From: Lachnospiraceae bacterium UBA5899
GTDB lineage: Bacteria; Bacillota; Clostridia; Lachnospirales; Lachnospiraceae
Direction of reading: 5' to 3'
NCBI GenBank assembly: GCA_002432425.1
Contig: DJEL01000017.1
Location: 5,116 to 69,115, forward strand
DNA length: 64,000 nucleotides
Of this stretch, positions 8,586 through 16,632 are shown one piece after another. Under the pieces are notes generated by a model. That model worked only from the letters and a program-made list of their open reading frames with translations. It was not told where the DNA came from and searched no databases. How positions within the stretch are numbered: the stretch's first letter is position 1; the number at the start of each line of letters is the position of its first letter. The position numbers were made by a program, and so were the translations under genes.

Positions 8586-9317
8586 ATGGGTAACGAAGCA
8601 GGCGAATGGATTATGCATGGAGTAGAATGGGATGACCCGGAGTGTCTTCATACGGTAGAGGAAGCAATCGCATATATCAATGAAGAGGGATTTCTTCCGC
8701 TGTTTAAGAATGACATTCCGGGGTTTTCCCTGGAAGAAAGAACGGCGCCGGAGTACTGGTGGTGTGATATTCCGGAGAAAGACCCCTGGCTATGGCGGGC
8801 AATTATAGCCGGGAAACGCGATATCGTATACGGCAAGTTCTTCGATAAAAAAGCCGGTTTTATATCTAAAAAATGGCTGCCGGTGTTTGCCAACTACCGG
8901 CGGGACGGATATGATTTTGATGCTCTGTATGAGGACGGAAAAGCACCTTTGAAGCACAAAAGAATTATGGAAAATTTCATGGACGGGAATGAGGACGCGG
9001 AAATATTTTCCAGTGAATTAAAGAAGCTTGCAGGTTTTGGCAAGGAAGGCTATAAGGGCTTTGAGGGTGCGGTTACCGGGCTTATGATGCAGACATATCT
9101 TTGCAACTGCGACTTTAAGAAGCGAGTCAATAAAAAAGGCGCAGAATACGGCTGGGACGTGGCGGTGTATTCATCACCGGAGCACCTGTTCGGCTATGGC
9201 TATGTGACCTCCCGCTATAAGGACGACCCACAGGAGTCATGGCGGCAGATAGTGGAGCACATGCATGAAATTTATCCGATAGCGGCGGATGGGCAGATAA
9301 GAAAATTGCTGAAATAG
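8586..9317 (+). CDS. AlkZ-related protein (function uncertain)
   Basis: A 243-residue soluble protein with HTVEEAIAYINEEGFLPLF near the N-terminus, then a WWCDIPEKDPWLWR segment and KFFDKKAGFISKKW. I recognise it as the clostridial family annotated as AlkZ-related, after the winged-helix DNA glycosylase AlkZ, although it is shorter and the family has not been shown to be a glycosylase. It starts 15 bases after the membrane SpeE and may ride on the same transcript. DNA repair is a family-based guess; the gene is intact. Confidence 0.6.
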   Translation: MGNEAGEWIMHGVEWDDPECLHTVEEAIAYINEEGFLPLFKNDIPGFSLEERTAPEYWWCDIPEKDPWLWRAIIAGKRDIVYGKFFDKKAGFISKKWLPVFANYRRDGYDFDALYEDGKAPLKHKRIMENFMDGNEDAEIFSSELKKLAGFGKEGYKGFEGAVTGLMMQTYLCNCDFKKRVNKKGAEYGWDVAVYSSPEHLFGYGYVTSRYKDDPQESWRQIVEHMHEIYPIAADGQIRKLLK

Positions 9318-9333
9318 AAAATGGCATATTTGA

Positions 9334-9471
9334 AAAGACGCATTTTTTAAGAAAAGATATGTTATTGCGGACGGGGACGGTAATTTCAAACCTCATCACG
9401 GAAAATACAGCGGCTTTGCGGCGCAGATTATCCAGCATGAGATAGACCACTGTTGTGGGGTGATAATTTAA
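9334..9471 (+). pseudogene. Peptide deformylase relic (C-terminal third only)
   Basis: Reading the frame that ends at TAA 9469-9471 gives YSGFAAQIIQHEIDHCCGV, the metal-binding QHEIDH helix of peptide deformylase, preceded by a strand-like FKKRYVIADGDG. The frame is closed by TGA at 9331-9333, and no start, EGCLS or GxGLAAxQ motif exists upstream, so only about 45 residues of a 140-160-residue enzyme remain. It directly follows the AlkZ-related gene. Clear degenerate gene; the functional copy must be elsewhere in the genome. Confidence 0.8.
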
Positions 9472-9541
9472 TTAGGAATTAGTCGAGATAGGTGAAAATT
9501 GATTAGTAATAATTTTAAGTAGGACGAAATCAGTTTTGTAT

Positions 9542-9595
9542 TATAATTCAATAAACATGTGCCACAAATGGATAAAAAAATTGAAATTGTGGCAC
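9542..9595 (+). promoter_or_regulatory. TATAAT box followed by a 9-bp inverted repeat
   Basis: TATAAT at 9542-9547, then perfect arms GTGCCACAA (9559-9567) and TTGTGGCAC (9587-9595) separated by 19 bases. The repeat lies just downstream of the predicted transcription start, 55 bases before the next gene, so it may be an operator or an RNA hairpin. No convincing -35 is visible, which would fit an activator-dependent promoter. Confidence 0.5.
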
Positions 9596-9650
9596 TAAAA
9601 TCAGATAATCCTTGTTTTAACAGGCAGAGCTTGCGTTTGACAGGAAGGGA

Positions 9651-10520
9651 ATGAAGACCAATATGACAAAGGAACAATTCAAAACAGCCCGGGAATACTG
9701 GAGCAAAAAAGAACAGATAAAAATGCCGGAGGAACAGCTGAAGCAGGCAATCGAGGCGTATATTGGCGAAAACAATACCTGCGCACTGGCAACGGGAACT
9801 GGCGATTATGTCAGATGCACACCCATCGAGTACAGTTATCATGACGGAAAGTTCTGGATGTTTTCTGAGGGCGGTAAAAAGTTTATCGGTCTGGAAAAGA
9901 ATGACAATGTGAGTCTTGCTATTTTTGATAAATACGACGGTTTTGGAAATTTAAGAAGCCTGCAGGTAACGGGAACGGCAGAAATAGTGGAGCCGTTTTC
10001 CGAGGTTTACAATGCGCATGCGGATTATAAAAAAATTCCCATAGGGGCACTGCAGAATTTGCAGCCGCCCATGAATTTAATCTGTGTGACGCCGGTGAAA
10101 ATCGAGGCATTGTTTTCGGAGTTTAAGAAGGACGGTTACAGCAGCCGCCAGACTTATGTTTACGAAAAGGCAGGGGAGCAGGACGATGCAGTCGATTATC
10201 TGTATAAAATTACGGTGGAAATCGATGACGAAAAGGTACGCACTCTTGGGGAACATGACTTGGATGCCGTGTACCGAACCGTACGCGATACGTTTACCCG
10301 GTGTGATTTTACGGAACGGTCGAAGGATAACCACAAACTGATTTTTACCATCGAAGACCGCAAGGATGCATTCAGCGATGTGGGACTTGTCACAAACGCC
10401 CTGCATGACAGTTGGCTCGGAAAGTACATAAAGAGAATGGACTGGTACGATGCCGGTGACGGCAGTACGGAAGATGTGCTGGCAGAAATCCGCAGCTTTG
10501 AAAGTAAGCACGGTAAATAA
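9651..10520 (+). CDS. Pyridoxamine 5'-phosphate oxidase-like flavin protein with extra C-terminal domain
   Basis: Residues 1-165 form a split-barrel FMN-binding domain of the PNPOx-like type (NNTCALATGTGDYVRCTPIE, then EGGKKFIGLEKN). The true PNP oxidase signature is absent, so it is better viewed as a general FMN-dependent reductase or heme/F420-type relative. Residues 180-289 are an additional alpha/beta domain (YKITVEIDDEKVRTLG...) that I do not recognise. Start at 9651 has AGGAAGG just upstream; ATG 9663 is an alternative. Followed after 19 bases by a small cysteine protein. Confidence 0.72.
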   Translation: MKTNMTKEQFKTAREYWSKKEQIKMPEEQLKQAIEAYIGENNTCALATGTGDYVRCTPIEYSYHDGKFWMFSEGGKKFIGLEKNDNVSLAIFDKYDGFGNLRSLQVTGTAEIVEPFSEVYNAHADYKKIPIGALQNLQPPMNLICVTPVKIEALFSEFKKDGYSSRQTYVYEKAGEQDDAVDYLYKITVEIDDEKVRTLGEHDLDAVYRTVRDTFTRCDFTERSKDNHKLIFTIEDRKDAFSDVGLVTNALHDSWLGKYIKRMDWYDAGDGSTEDVLAEIRSFESKHGK

Positions 10521-10539
10521 AGGAAAGGATGTGTTTTGC

Positions 10540-10764
10540 ATGGAAATTAAGAGTATTCTGATAAAGGACACGACCAGAGAAGAAAGAATTCGTATTGTGC
10601 AGGAGGGCTTAAGCCAGTGCGGAGGAGCCTGCGATTTCTGCAATGGATGCGATAATTTAGGCGGTGGTTCCGTGGACACGTTCTATGAACCCTATATTAA
10701 CGGGGAAAAAGAACTGTGGGAAATCAACGAGGAATACAGAAAAGGCTCCGGACTGGTAAGATAA
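10540..10764 (+). CDS. Small cysteine-containing protein, IKDTTREER family
   Basis: A 74-residue protein starting at ATG 10540 (AAAGGA upstream). It carries LIKDTTREERIRIV, a CDFCNGCDN cluster and PYINGEKELWEIN. The protein at 18671 shares the same three blocks, so these are paralogs of a small family I know only as uncharacterised. Closely spaced cysteines could bind zinc or an Fe-S cluster. Both copies follow a flavin-related gene (this one a PNPOx-like protein, the other a flavodoxin), which suggests a redox role (inference). Confidence 0.7.
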   Translation: MEIKSILIKDTTREERIRIVQEGLSQCGGACDFCNGCDNLGGGSVDTFYEPYINGEKELWEINEEYRKGSGLVR

Positions 10765-10836
10765 ACGGGGCAATTTCGGCGGAGAGGAAGTCCTTGATTA
10801 TGAGAACAATCCGGTGCAGGCAAGGGAGCAATAAAT

Positions 10837-12381
10837 ATGGCGGAAAAAAGCAGGACAGAGTATTCCATGGTGAATACCTCCGTGGCATTTATAGCGCAGA
10901 TTACAGCCATTCTGATGGGATTTTTCACCAGAGTGGTTTTTACGCATACACTGAGTGAAGGCTATGTGGGCATCAATGGTCTTTTTACGGACATTCTGAA
11001 TATCTTATCCCTGTCGGAACTGGGCGTGGGCACGGCAATTACCTATGCGCTGTACGGTCCCATTGCCAGAAAAGACACGAAAAAACAGCAGATTTTAATG
11101 CGGATGTTCCGTACCTTTTACCGGATAACGGCAGCAGTCGTGCTGGTGGCAGGTCTGTGCCTCATCCCGTTTTTAAATGTGCTTATGAAGAACCGGCCGG
11201 ATGTGGATCACCTGCTTCTGATTTATCTTTTGTACCTGTTAAATTCGGTGATTTCCTATCTGCTGATTTACAAAAAGACACTGGTGGACGCGCATCAGAT
11301 GAATTATCTGACCGTGATAAACCACAATGGATTTCTGGTTATTCAGGATATTTTGCAGATAATTATTCTGCTGACCACGAAAAATTTCATCCTGTTTTTG
11401 TTGGCGGCGGTGGTTTGCACCATTACGGCGAATATTGTGATGTCAAAGCAGGCAGACCGGCTATTTCCGTACCTGAAAGAAACGTGTGAGGAAAAACTGC
11501 CGGAGAACGAGCGGAAGGACATTATAAAAAATGTAAAGGCCATGCTGATGCACAAAATCGGTGAGGTGGCGGTCAACAATACCGACAATCTGCTGATATC
11601 CGGTTTTGTTGGGGTTATCAGCGCGGGCGTGTACTCCAATTATTACCTGGTTATCGGCTCCGTGAGGCAGGTGCTTGACCAGGCGCTGCAGGGAGTTACC
11701 GCCAGTGTGGGCAATTTAGGAGCTACCGAGGACGGCGAAAAAGTAGGGCATGTATTTGCGGATTTATTTTTTATCGGACAGTGGATGTTCGGCTTTGCAG
11801 GCATCTGCCTTTTGGAAATGCTGAATCCGTTTGTGGAGCTGGCATTCGGAAAGCAGTATCTGTTTACGGAAGACATTGTGCTGATTTTGTGCATTAACTT
11901 TTTCGTGACAGGTACCCGTCGGGCGGTGCTTATCTTTAAGGAGTCCATGGGACTGTTCTGGTACGACCGTTACAAATCCCTTATTGAAGCCGTATTAAAT
12001 TTGGGCATTTCCATTCTGCTGGTGGAAAATTTGGGGATTGCCGGAGTCTTTTTAGGAACTCTCTGCAGCACCCTGCTGACCTCCTTCTGGGTGGAACCCT
12101 ATGTGCTTTATAAGCACCGTTTCCATGAAAAACCGGTGAAATTTTTTCTGAAATATACCTGGCATCTGATGGTTATGGCGGCGGTATGGGGACTGACCCA
12201 TGTATGCTGCAGATGGTATGAGGGCGGAGCGCTCGGCAGTCTGCTGTTCCGTTTCGGGGTATGCATGGTGGTGCCGAATGTGCTGCTTTTGTTATGTTAC
12301 TGCCGGACGGCGGAATGCAGGGATTTTTTACGGCTGCTAAAACGAATGGGGGGCAAGGTACTTAGCAGGATAAAAGGGTGA
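10837..12381 (+). CDS. Polysaccharide flippase, MOP superfamily (Wzx-like)
   Basis: A 514-residue membrane protein with about 12-14 helices of the polysaccharide transporter family. The N-terminal half has the usual FTDILNILSLSELGVGTAI loop after helix 2, and a conserved amphipathic segment (IIKNVKAMLMHKIGEVAVNNTDNLLIS) opens the second half. It would move undecaprenyl-linked glycans across the membrane. The GT2 glycosyltransferase 37 bases downstream supports a cell-surface glycan role. There is no larger capsule cluster, so this is a two-gene island. Confidence 0.88.
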   Translation: MAEKSRTEYSMVNTSVAFIAQITAILMGFFTRVVFTHTLSEGYVGINGLFTDILNILSLSELGVGTAITYALYGPIARKDTKKQQILMRMFRTFYRITAAVVLVAGLCLIPFLNVLMKNRPDVDHLLLIYLLYLLNSVISYLLIYKKTLVDAHQMNYLTVINHNGFLVIQDILQIIILLTTKNFILFLLAAVVCTITANIVMSKQADRLFPYLKETCEEKLPENERKDIIKNVKAMLMHKIGEVAVNNTDNLLISGFVGVISAGVYSNYYLVIGSVRQVLDQALQGVTASVGNLGATEDGEKVGHVFADLFFIGQWMFGFAGICLLEMLNPFVELAFGKQYLFTEDIVLILCINFFVTGTRRAVLIFKESMGLFWYDRYKSLIEAVLNLGISILLVENLGIAGVFLGTLCSTLLTSFWVEPYVLYKHRFHEKPVKFFLKYTWHLMVMAAVWGLTHVCCRWYEGGALGSLLFRFGVCMVVPNVLLLLCYCRTAECRDFLRLLKRMGGKVLSRIKG

Positions 12382-12418
12382 AAATACAAAGTAAACAGGA
12401 TGAAAAGGGGCAAAACAA

Positions 12419-13501
12419 ATGCATGACAGAACGATAAAAATATCCGTGATAGTTCCGGTCTACAATGCGGAAAAATACTTAAAAGAGGCGCTGGACAGCG
12501 TGCTGATGCAGAGCTTTACGGACTGGGAGCTTATTTTAGTGGACAATATGTCGAAGGACAACAGTCTGTCCATCTGCGAAAGTTATGCGCAGACGGATGA
12601 CAGGGTTTGTGTTTATAAAGAAGAGAAAAACGGCGCCGGGGCAGCACGGAATACCGGCATGAAAATGGCGCGGGGAGAATATCTTTGTTTTCTGGATGCG
12701 GATGACTGCCTGGCGGGGGCGGATATCCTGCAAAAACTGGCGGAGCAGATGGAGAGGCAGCAGGCGGACATTGTTGTCTGCAATTACGAGAGAAACTGGA
12801 ACGGCAGGCTTCTGCAGGCAGCAGGCCATGAAGCTTTTTCTTCCCTTGACAGGGAAGAGGAAAACTTCCGGTTCAAAGGTTTCTTTTCCGTAGGCACGCT
12901 TTCCTATGTATGGGGACGGCTTTACCGCAAAGCTTTTCTGGATGAACATAGCATTTGCTTTCAAAATCTTGCCTATGCGGAGGACAAGCTGTTTAACCTG
13001 CAATGCTATCTGTATCAGGCAAAGTTTGGTTTTATGGACGATATCGGCTATATCTACCGGAAAAATGACGACTCCATTTCCTATCAGTACAAACCGGAGT
13101 CCGCAAAGTGCTGGCTGCAGATTGCCCATACGGTTCAGGAGCAGATAACAGCCGGCGGAAGTGCGTACCGGGATTATGAAGGACTCGTACGGTATACCCT
13201 TTTCTTTGCCGCCTTTTTTGATGCCAAGATGGAATACGTGGAGCACGGAAAATCCATGAAAGCCGTCCGGAAAACGCTTCGCACCTACGAGGGAGATGTT
13301 CTGGGACATAAATGTTTTCGGAAGCTTGCCTTCGGAAAAGAAGTGCGCCGTATTTCGCAGGGACTGTGGAAGGTAATGATGAGAGGATTTTCCTTTGGCA
13401 TGCATTGTCATATGTTTGGACTGTTGGCGCTGGGGATTAAATTTCTGATTGACTTGCGAATAGACGAAAGACTGTCCGATACGGGACTGCGGGAAGAATA
13501 A
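12419..13501 (+). CDS. Family 2 glycosyltransferase
   Basis: A 360-residue GT-A fold enzyme. ISVIVPVYNAEKYLKEALDS at residues 8-27 is the nucleotide-sugar binding strand, LVDNMSKDNS follows, and LCFLDADDCL at about residue 90 is the metal-binding DxD site. A C-terminal helical region (from about 250) has a hydrophobic segment near residues 320-340 that may contact the membrane. Likely transfers a sugar to a surface polymer handled by the upstream flippase. Sugar donor and acceptor cannot be told from sequence. Terminator follows. Confidence 0.9.
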   Translation: MHDRTIKISVIVPVYNAEKYLKEALDSVLMQSFTDWELILVDNMSKDNSLSICESYAQTDDRVCVYKEEKNGAGAARNTGMKMARGEYLCFLDADDCLAGADILQKLAEQMERQQADIVVCNYERNWNGRLLQAAGHEAFSSLDREEENFRFKGFFSVGTLSYVWGRLYRKAFLDEHSICFQNLAYAEDKLFNLQCYLYQAKFGFMDDIGYIYRKNDDSISYQYKPESAKCWLQIAHTVQEQITAGGSAYRDYEGLVRYTLFFAAFFDAKMEYVEHGKSMKAVRKTLRTYEGDVLGHKCFRKLAFGKEVRRISQGLWKVMMRGFSFGMHCHMFGLLALGIKFLIDLRIDERLSDTGLREE

Positions 13502-13537
13502 AGGAGAAAAATATCTGGTGCGCAGAGACGGCAATCA

Positions 13538-13571
13538 GAACTCATATCACAAGGATATGGGTTCTTTTTTT
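13538..13571 (+). terminator. Intrinsic terminator
   Basis: Stem GAACTCATATC / GATATGGGTTC (11 pairs, one G-T) with a 5-base loop and a T-rich tail, ending the flippase/glycosyltransferase operon. Confidence 0.88.
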
Positions 13572-13687
13572 GCACAAAAATAAGCATCGCTCGGTTAAAC
13601 TATGCGTTCAATGACAAGAGGGCGCCCACATACTAAAATAAAAACCACAACGAGCAGCGAACCATAACCACCACAGGAGGTAGCAAC

Positions 13688-14287
13688 ATGACGAACACAT
13701 ACAATGATGTACCGGAGGTAGAACGGGAGACGGCGGACGGCATCCGTACCGTTTCCCTTTTGACGGACGCCCTTACAGGCAGGAAGGTGTTTTTATTCGG
13801 CAATATCGATGAAAACCTTGTGTTTTCCTTTACCATGCAGATGTTAAATCTCATGGAGGATGAACAGTCGGAAATCAATATTTATATCAACAGCCCCGGC
13901 GGCGAGGTCAATGCGGGACTTGCCATTTACGACCTGATACAGTCCTGCAGGGCGCCGATAAACATATACTGCGTGGGTATGGCGGCAAGTATGGGCGCCG
14001 TTATTTTTGCCGGCGGTCAGAAAGGCAGGCGATTTATTCTGCCACACAGCAAGGTCATGATACATGAGCCGCTGATTCCCCTCGGGGTGGGCGGTTCCGT
14101 ATCATCGGTTAAGAACACCGCCGACCTTATGATGCAGACCAGACAGGAATTAAATGAAATTCTGGCAAAGCACACGGGAAAAAGCATCGAAGAAATAAAC
14201 CGGGCGACCGAATACAATAACTACATGGACGCGAAAGAGGCGGTAGCTTTCGGAATTTGCGACTGGGTAACGGATGACCTGATGTAA
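13688..14287 (+). CDS. ClpP-like serine protease with the catalytic Asp replaced
   Basis: A 199-residue ClpP/crotonase-fold protein. Nucleophile Ser101 (GMAASMGAV) and His126 (KVMIHEPL) are in place, and the SPGGEV oxyanion strand is intact. At the catalytic Asp position, where ClpP has ERDTERD, this protein has NRATEYNN, so Ala173 replaces Asp. Other ClpP-like proteins use alternative third residues, so activity is uncertain. It is not next to clpX but is paired with a VirD4-like ATPase 47 bases downstream, an unusual partner. The housekeeping clpP is presumably elsewhere. Confidence 0.82.
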   Translation: MTNTYNDVPEVERETADGIRTVSLLTDALTGRKVFLFGNIDENLVFSFTMQMLNLMEDEQSEINIYINSPGGEVNAGLAIYDLIQSCRAPINIYCVGMAASMGAVIFAGGQKGRRFILPHSKVMIHEPLIPLGVGGSVSSVKNTADLMMQTRQELNEILAKHTGKSIEEINRATEYNNYMDAKEAVAFGICDWVTDDLM

Positions 14288-14334
14288 AACGGAAGCATCC
14301 CCACGGCAGGCACATATAACAGGGAGGAAAAAAC

Positions 14335-15606
14335 ATGGCAGACAGAAGTGCGGATAAATATGGTTTTATGATTTTACCGGACGGAAAACGATACAGTTTG
14401 GACGACCGGCAGACCAGACTCAACAACAATGTGCTGGTGGTGGGAACCACGGGCGCCGCCAAGACCCGGACGGTTATTACGCCGAACCTTTTGGAATGCG
14501 TGGGCAGTTATGTGCTGACGGACCCCAAGGGAAATCTGCACCGGCAGTGGGGACACTATATGGAAGAGCATGGTTACCGGGTGGTGAAGTTAAGCTTTAT
14601 CCATCCGGAAAAATCCGTCCATTACAATCCCCTGCAGTATGTGAAAAATACGCAGCAAATCCAGCAGCTTTCCCACATCATGGTAAGCGAGAAACGCCGT
14701 CACATGGCAGACCCGTTCTGGGATGATTCTGCCATGATGCTGATAAGCAGTCTGATAGCGTATGTGAAGGAAACCGTACCGGAGGAGTCCGGCATGCACA
14801 ATTTTCATATGATACTGGAAATTCTGCGGGCGGCGGGAAGGGATGACAGCGACAGCCGGGACAGTATCCTGGCAAATATGATGGAAAACCTGCATAAGAA
14901 AAATCCCAAAAGCTGGGCGTATAAGCAGTTCCAGAATGTCAATCAGGCGCCGGACAAAACGTTCCACACGATTGTTGTGACCGCTATCAGCAAATTCTGC
15001 TCCCTCGACACGGAGGAACTGGCACAGATGATGCGGGACGACGAACTGAACCTGACTTCCATCGGCAGGCAGAAAACGGCGGTATTTGTGGAAGTTTCGG
15101 ACACGGACAGGTCCATGGATTTACTGATAAACCTGTTTTTTACCCAGACCATGAACCGGCTCTGCACCTACGCGGACGAGCGGTGTGCGGACAGCCAGTT
15201 GCCGGTGCCGGTCCGTTTTTTCATGGACGACTTTGCCACAAACTGCCGGATTGACAACTTTGAAAACATGATTTCCAACATCCGCTCCCGGAAAATTTCC
15301 GCTATTTTAATCCTGCAGTCTTTGTCCCAGTTGGAACAAAGCTATGACATGGGAGCCCACACCATTGCAGATGACTGCGACACCCTGATTTATATGGGCG
15401 GGAATGACCCGAAAACGGCATCCTCCATTGCTACCCGGTGCAACAAAACCACGCAGACCATTCTGCACATGCCGCTTTGCACCAGTTGGATTTTCCGCAG
15501 AGGCGCCCAGCCGTTCATGTGCCGGAATCTGGAATTGGACGATTATCTGCGTCAGAAAGGCATTGTGACAAAATGCATGAGGGACGCCCAGGTGTATATG
15601 GAATAA
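14335..15606 (+). CDS. Soluble VirD4/TraG-like ATPase
   Basis: A 423-residue P-loop ATPase of the type IV coupling-protein family. Walker A reads GTTGAAKT (residues 37-44; the usual second glycine is Ala), followed by LTDPKGNLHRQ. Walker B is VRFFMDDFATNCRID, and RSRKISAILILQSLSQLE is the typical TraG C-terminal motif. The N-terminal membrane helices of true coupling proteins are missing and there are no other conjugation genes nearby. It sits directly behind the ClpP-like gene. A hexameric motor serving the protease, or a leftover of an integrative element, are the two readings. Confidence 0.85.
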   Translation: MADRSADKYGFMILPDGKRYSLDDRQTRLNNNVLVVGTTGAAKTRTVITPNLLECVGSYVLTDPKGNLHRQWGHYMEEHGYRVVKLSFIHPEKSVHYNPLQYVKNTQQIQQLSHIMVSEKRRHMADPFWDDSAMMLISSLIAYVKETVPEESGMHNFHMILEILRAAGRDDSDSRDSILANMMENLHKKNPKSWAYKQFQNVNQAPDKTFHTIVVTAISKFCSLDTEELAQMMRDDELNLTSIGRQKTAVFVEVSDTDRSMDLLINLFFTQTMNRLCTYADERCADSQLPVPVRFFMDDFATNCRIDNFENMISNIRSRKISAILILQSLSQLEQSYDMGAHTIADDCDTLIYMGGNDPKTASSIATRCNKTTQTILHMPLCTSWIFRRGAQPFMCRNLELDDYLRQKGIVTKCMRDAQVYME

Positions 15607-16268
15607 AAAATACCGTTTTCATCCGTGCCCTGCCGCAAAATGCGGAGAGCGTCCTCTTTTGTGAAAAGAGAGAAGCCGTCAAAACATTCGCTGCCTACGG
15701 CACCGGCGGTGCTTAAATCCGGCATGGTGTCCCGGTTGATGGAAAGCAGCACCAGGGCATTGCTTTCGTCGGTCATGCCGGGTGTACTGAAAAGCAGCGG
15801 ATTGATGACGCGGGCAGTGTCGTTTTCCCCGAATACAATGCCGGTTTCTTCCTTAAGCTCCCGGATGGCGGTTTTAATCAGAGGGGCGGTATGCATGTCC
15901 GTACCGGCGGCGTTTGCTGCGGCATCGGACGGCACAGAAGCTGCTGTCATAGCCGGCAGCAAATCTTCTTTATCGATGAGCCCTGCGGGCGGACTTAAGA
16001 GAAACTGCCCGGTAGGATAACGGAACTCATGGCTTAGAAGCAGTCTGGGTTCCTCGTTTTTTATGCTAAGAACCACGATGCAGGTAACGGCATCCGCATG
16101 CATGTTCTTAAATTCTTCTTTTGTTTTGGAAGCGACCAAATCGTCGCCGGTGCGTCTGGTGGCATCATAATAATGCTTTCCTTCCGCATATTGCAGATCA
16201 AAGACCCGGATAAATTTTGAGTCAAATAAAGGTTTGATATTTTCTTTGGAAAAATCGGGTGTATTCAT
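15552..16268 (-). CDS. Nudix hydrolase with an insertion inside the Nudix box
   Basis: A 238-residue ADP-ribose pyrophosphatase-like Nudix protein. The Nudix box is recognisable but split: the leading PPAGLIDKED is followed by an Ala/Ser/Thr-rich stretch (residues 103-130) before AIRELKEETGI, where the family has only about ten residues. The metal-binding REUxEE core is intact. The N-terminal half (RVFDLQYAEGKHYYDATRR) resembles the substrate-side domain of NudF-type enzymes. The gene is convergent with the VirD4-like gene and their 3' ends overlap by 55 bases. Confidence 0.87.
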   Translation of the reverse strand: MNTPDFSKENIKPLFDSKFIRVFDLQYAEGKHYYDATRRTGDDLVASKTKEEFKNMHADAVTCIVVLSIKNEEPRLLLSHEFRYPTGQFLLSPPAGLIDKEDLLPAMTAASVPSDAAANAAGTDMHTAPLIKTAIRELKEETGIVFGENDTARVINPLLFSTPGMTDESNALVLLSINRDTMPDLSTAGAVGSECFDGFSLFTKEDALRILRQGTDENGIFYSIYTWASLMHFVTMPF

Positions 16269-16485
16269 AGAGGGTTTCCTTTCTAAAAAAGCAGGTCATA
16301 CTGAAGTCCTGTCATCAAAGAGTCATATAAAATATCATAGCATACTTTGGAAAAAATGGAGGATTTATCTGACAAAAGTGGGAATATCTTGCACTGTAAT
16401 ATAAATGATGCTGAGATAAAAAGCAAAAAATTGATGAAATATGTACCAAAAATGTAACCAAAACATGTTTTATACAAATAAAATC

Positions 16486-16592
16486 TTGAAGAACTGCATG
16501 TTTTACTATAAAAAAGTTTTGAAATTTTGCATGATTTGGGGAAATAAAATATTGAAGAAATGCAAATAATAGAATATACTTAGTTTATAATG
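16486..16592 (+). promoter_or_regulatory. Three copies of a TTGAA..TGCA motif at exact 33-bp spacing, plus -10 box
   Basis: In the 364-base A+T-rich gap the 14-mers TTGAAGAACTGCAT (16486), TTGAAATTTTGCAT (16519) and TTGAAGAAATGCAA (16552) recur every 33 bases. Copies one and three are also both preceded by AAATAAAAT. A TATAAT-like box (about 16586-16591) and GGAGG lead into the AAA ATPase gene. Three helical turns between copies suggests a protein array bound on one face. The rest of the gap (16269-16485) shows nothing I can name. Confidence 0.6.
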
Positions 16593-16632
16593 CAGGTTGT
16601 AATATTCTATCGAAACTTTATAGGAGGCAGGC

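Noticed and set aside
12536..13534. 332-codon open frame on the minus strand
   Set aside because: It lies fully antisense to the well-matched GT2 gene, has no ribosome site and no recognisable protein motif; it is a shadow frame.
13688..15606. Integrative conjugative element
   Set aside because: Only one VirD4-like gene without membrane helices; no relaxase, integrase, VirB4 or attachment repeats were seen.
16486..16565. Possible short CRISPR array
   Set aside because: Repeats are only 14 bp and imperfect, spacing is 33 bp start to start, and no cas gene is present.
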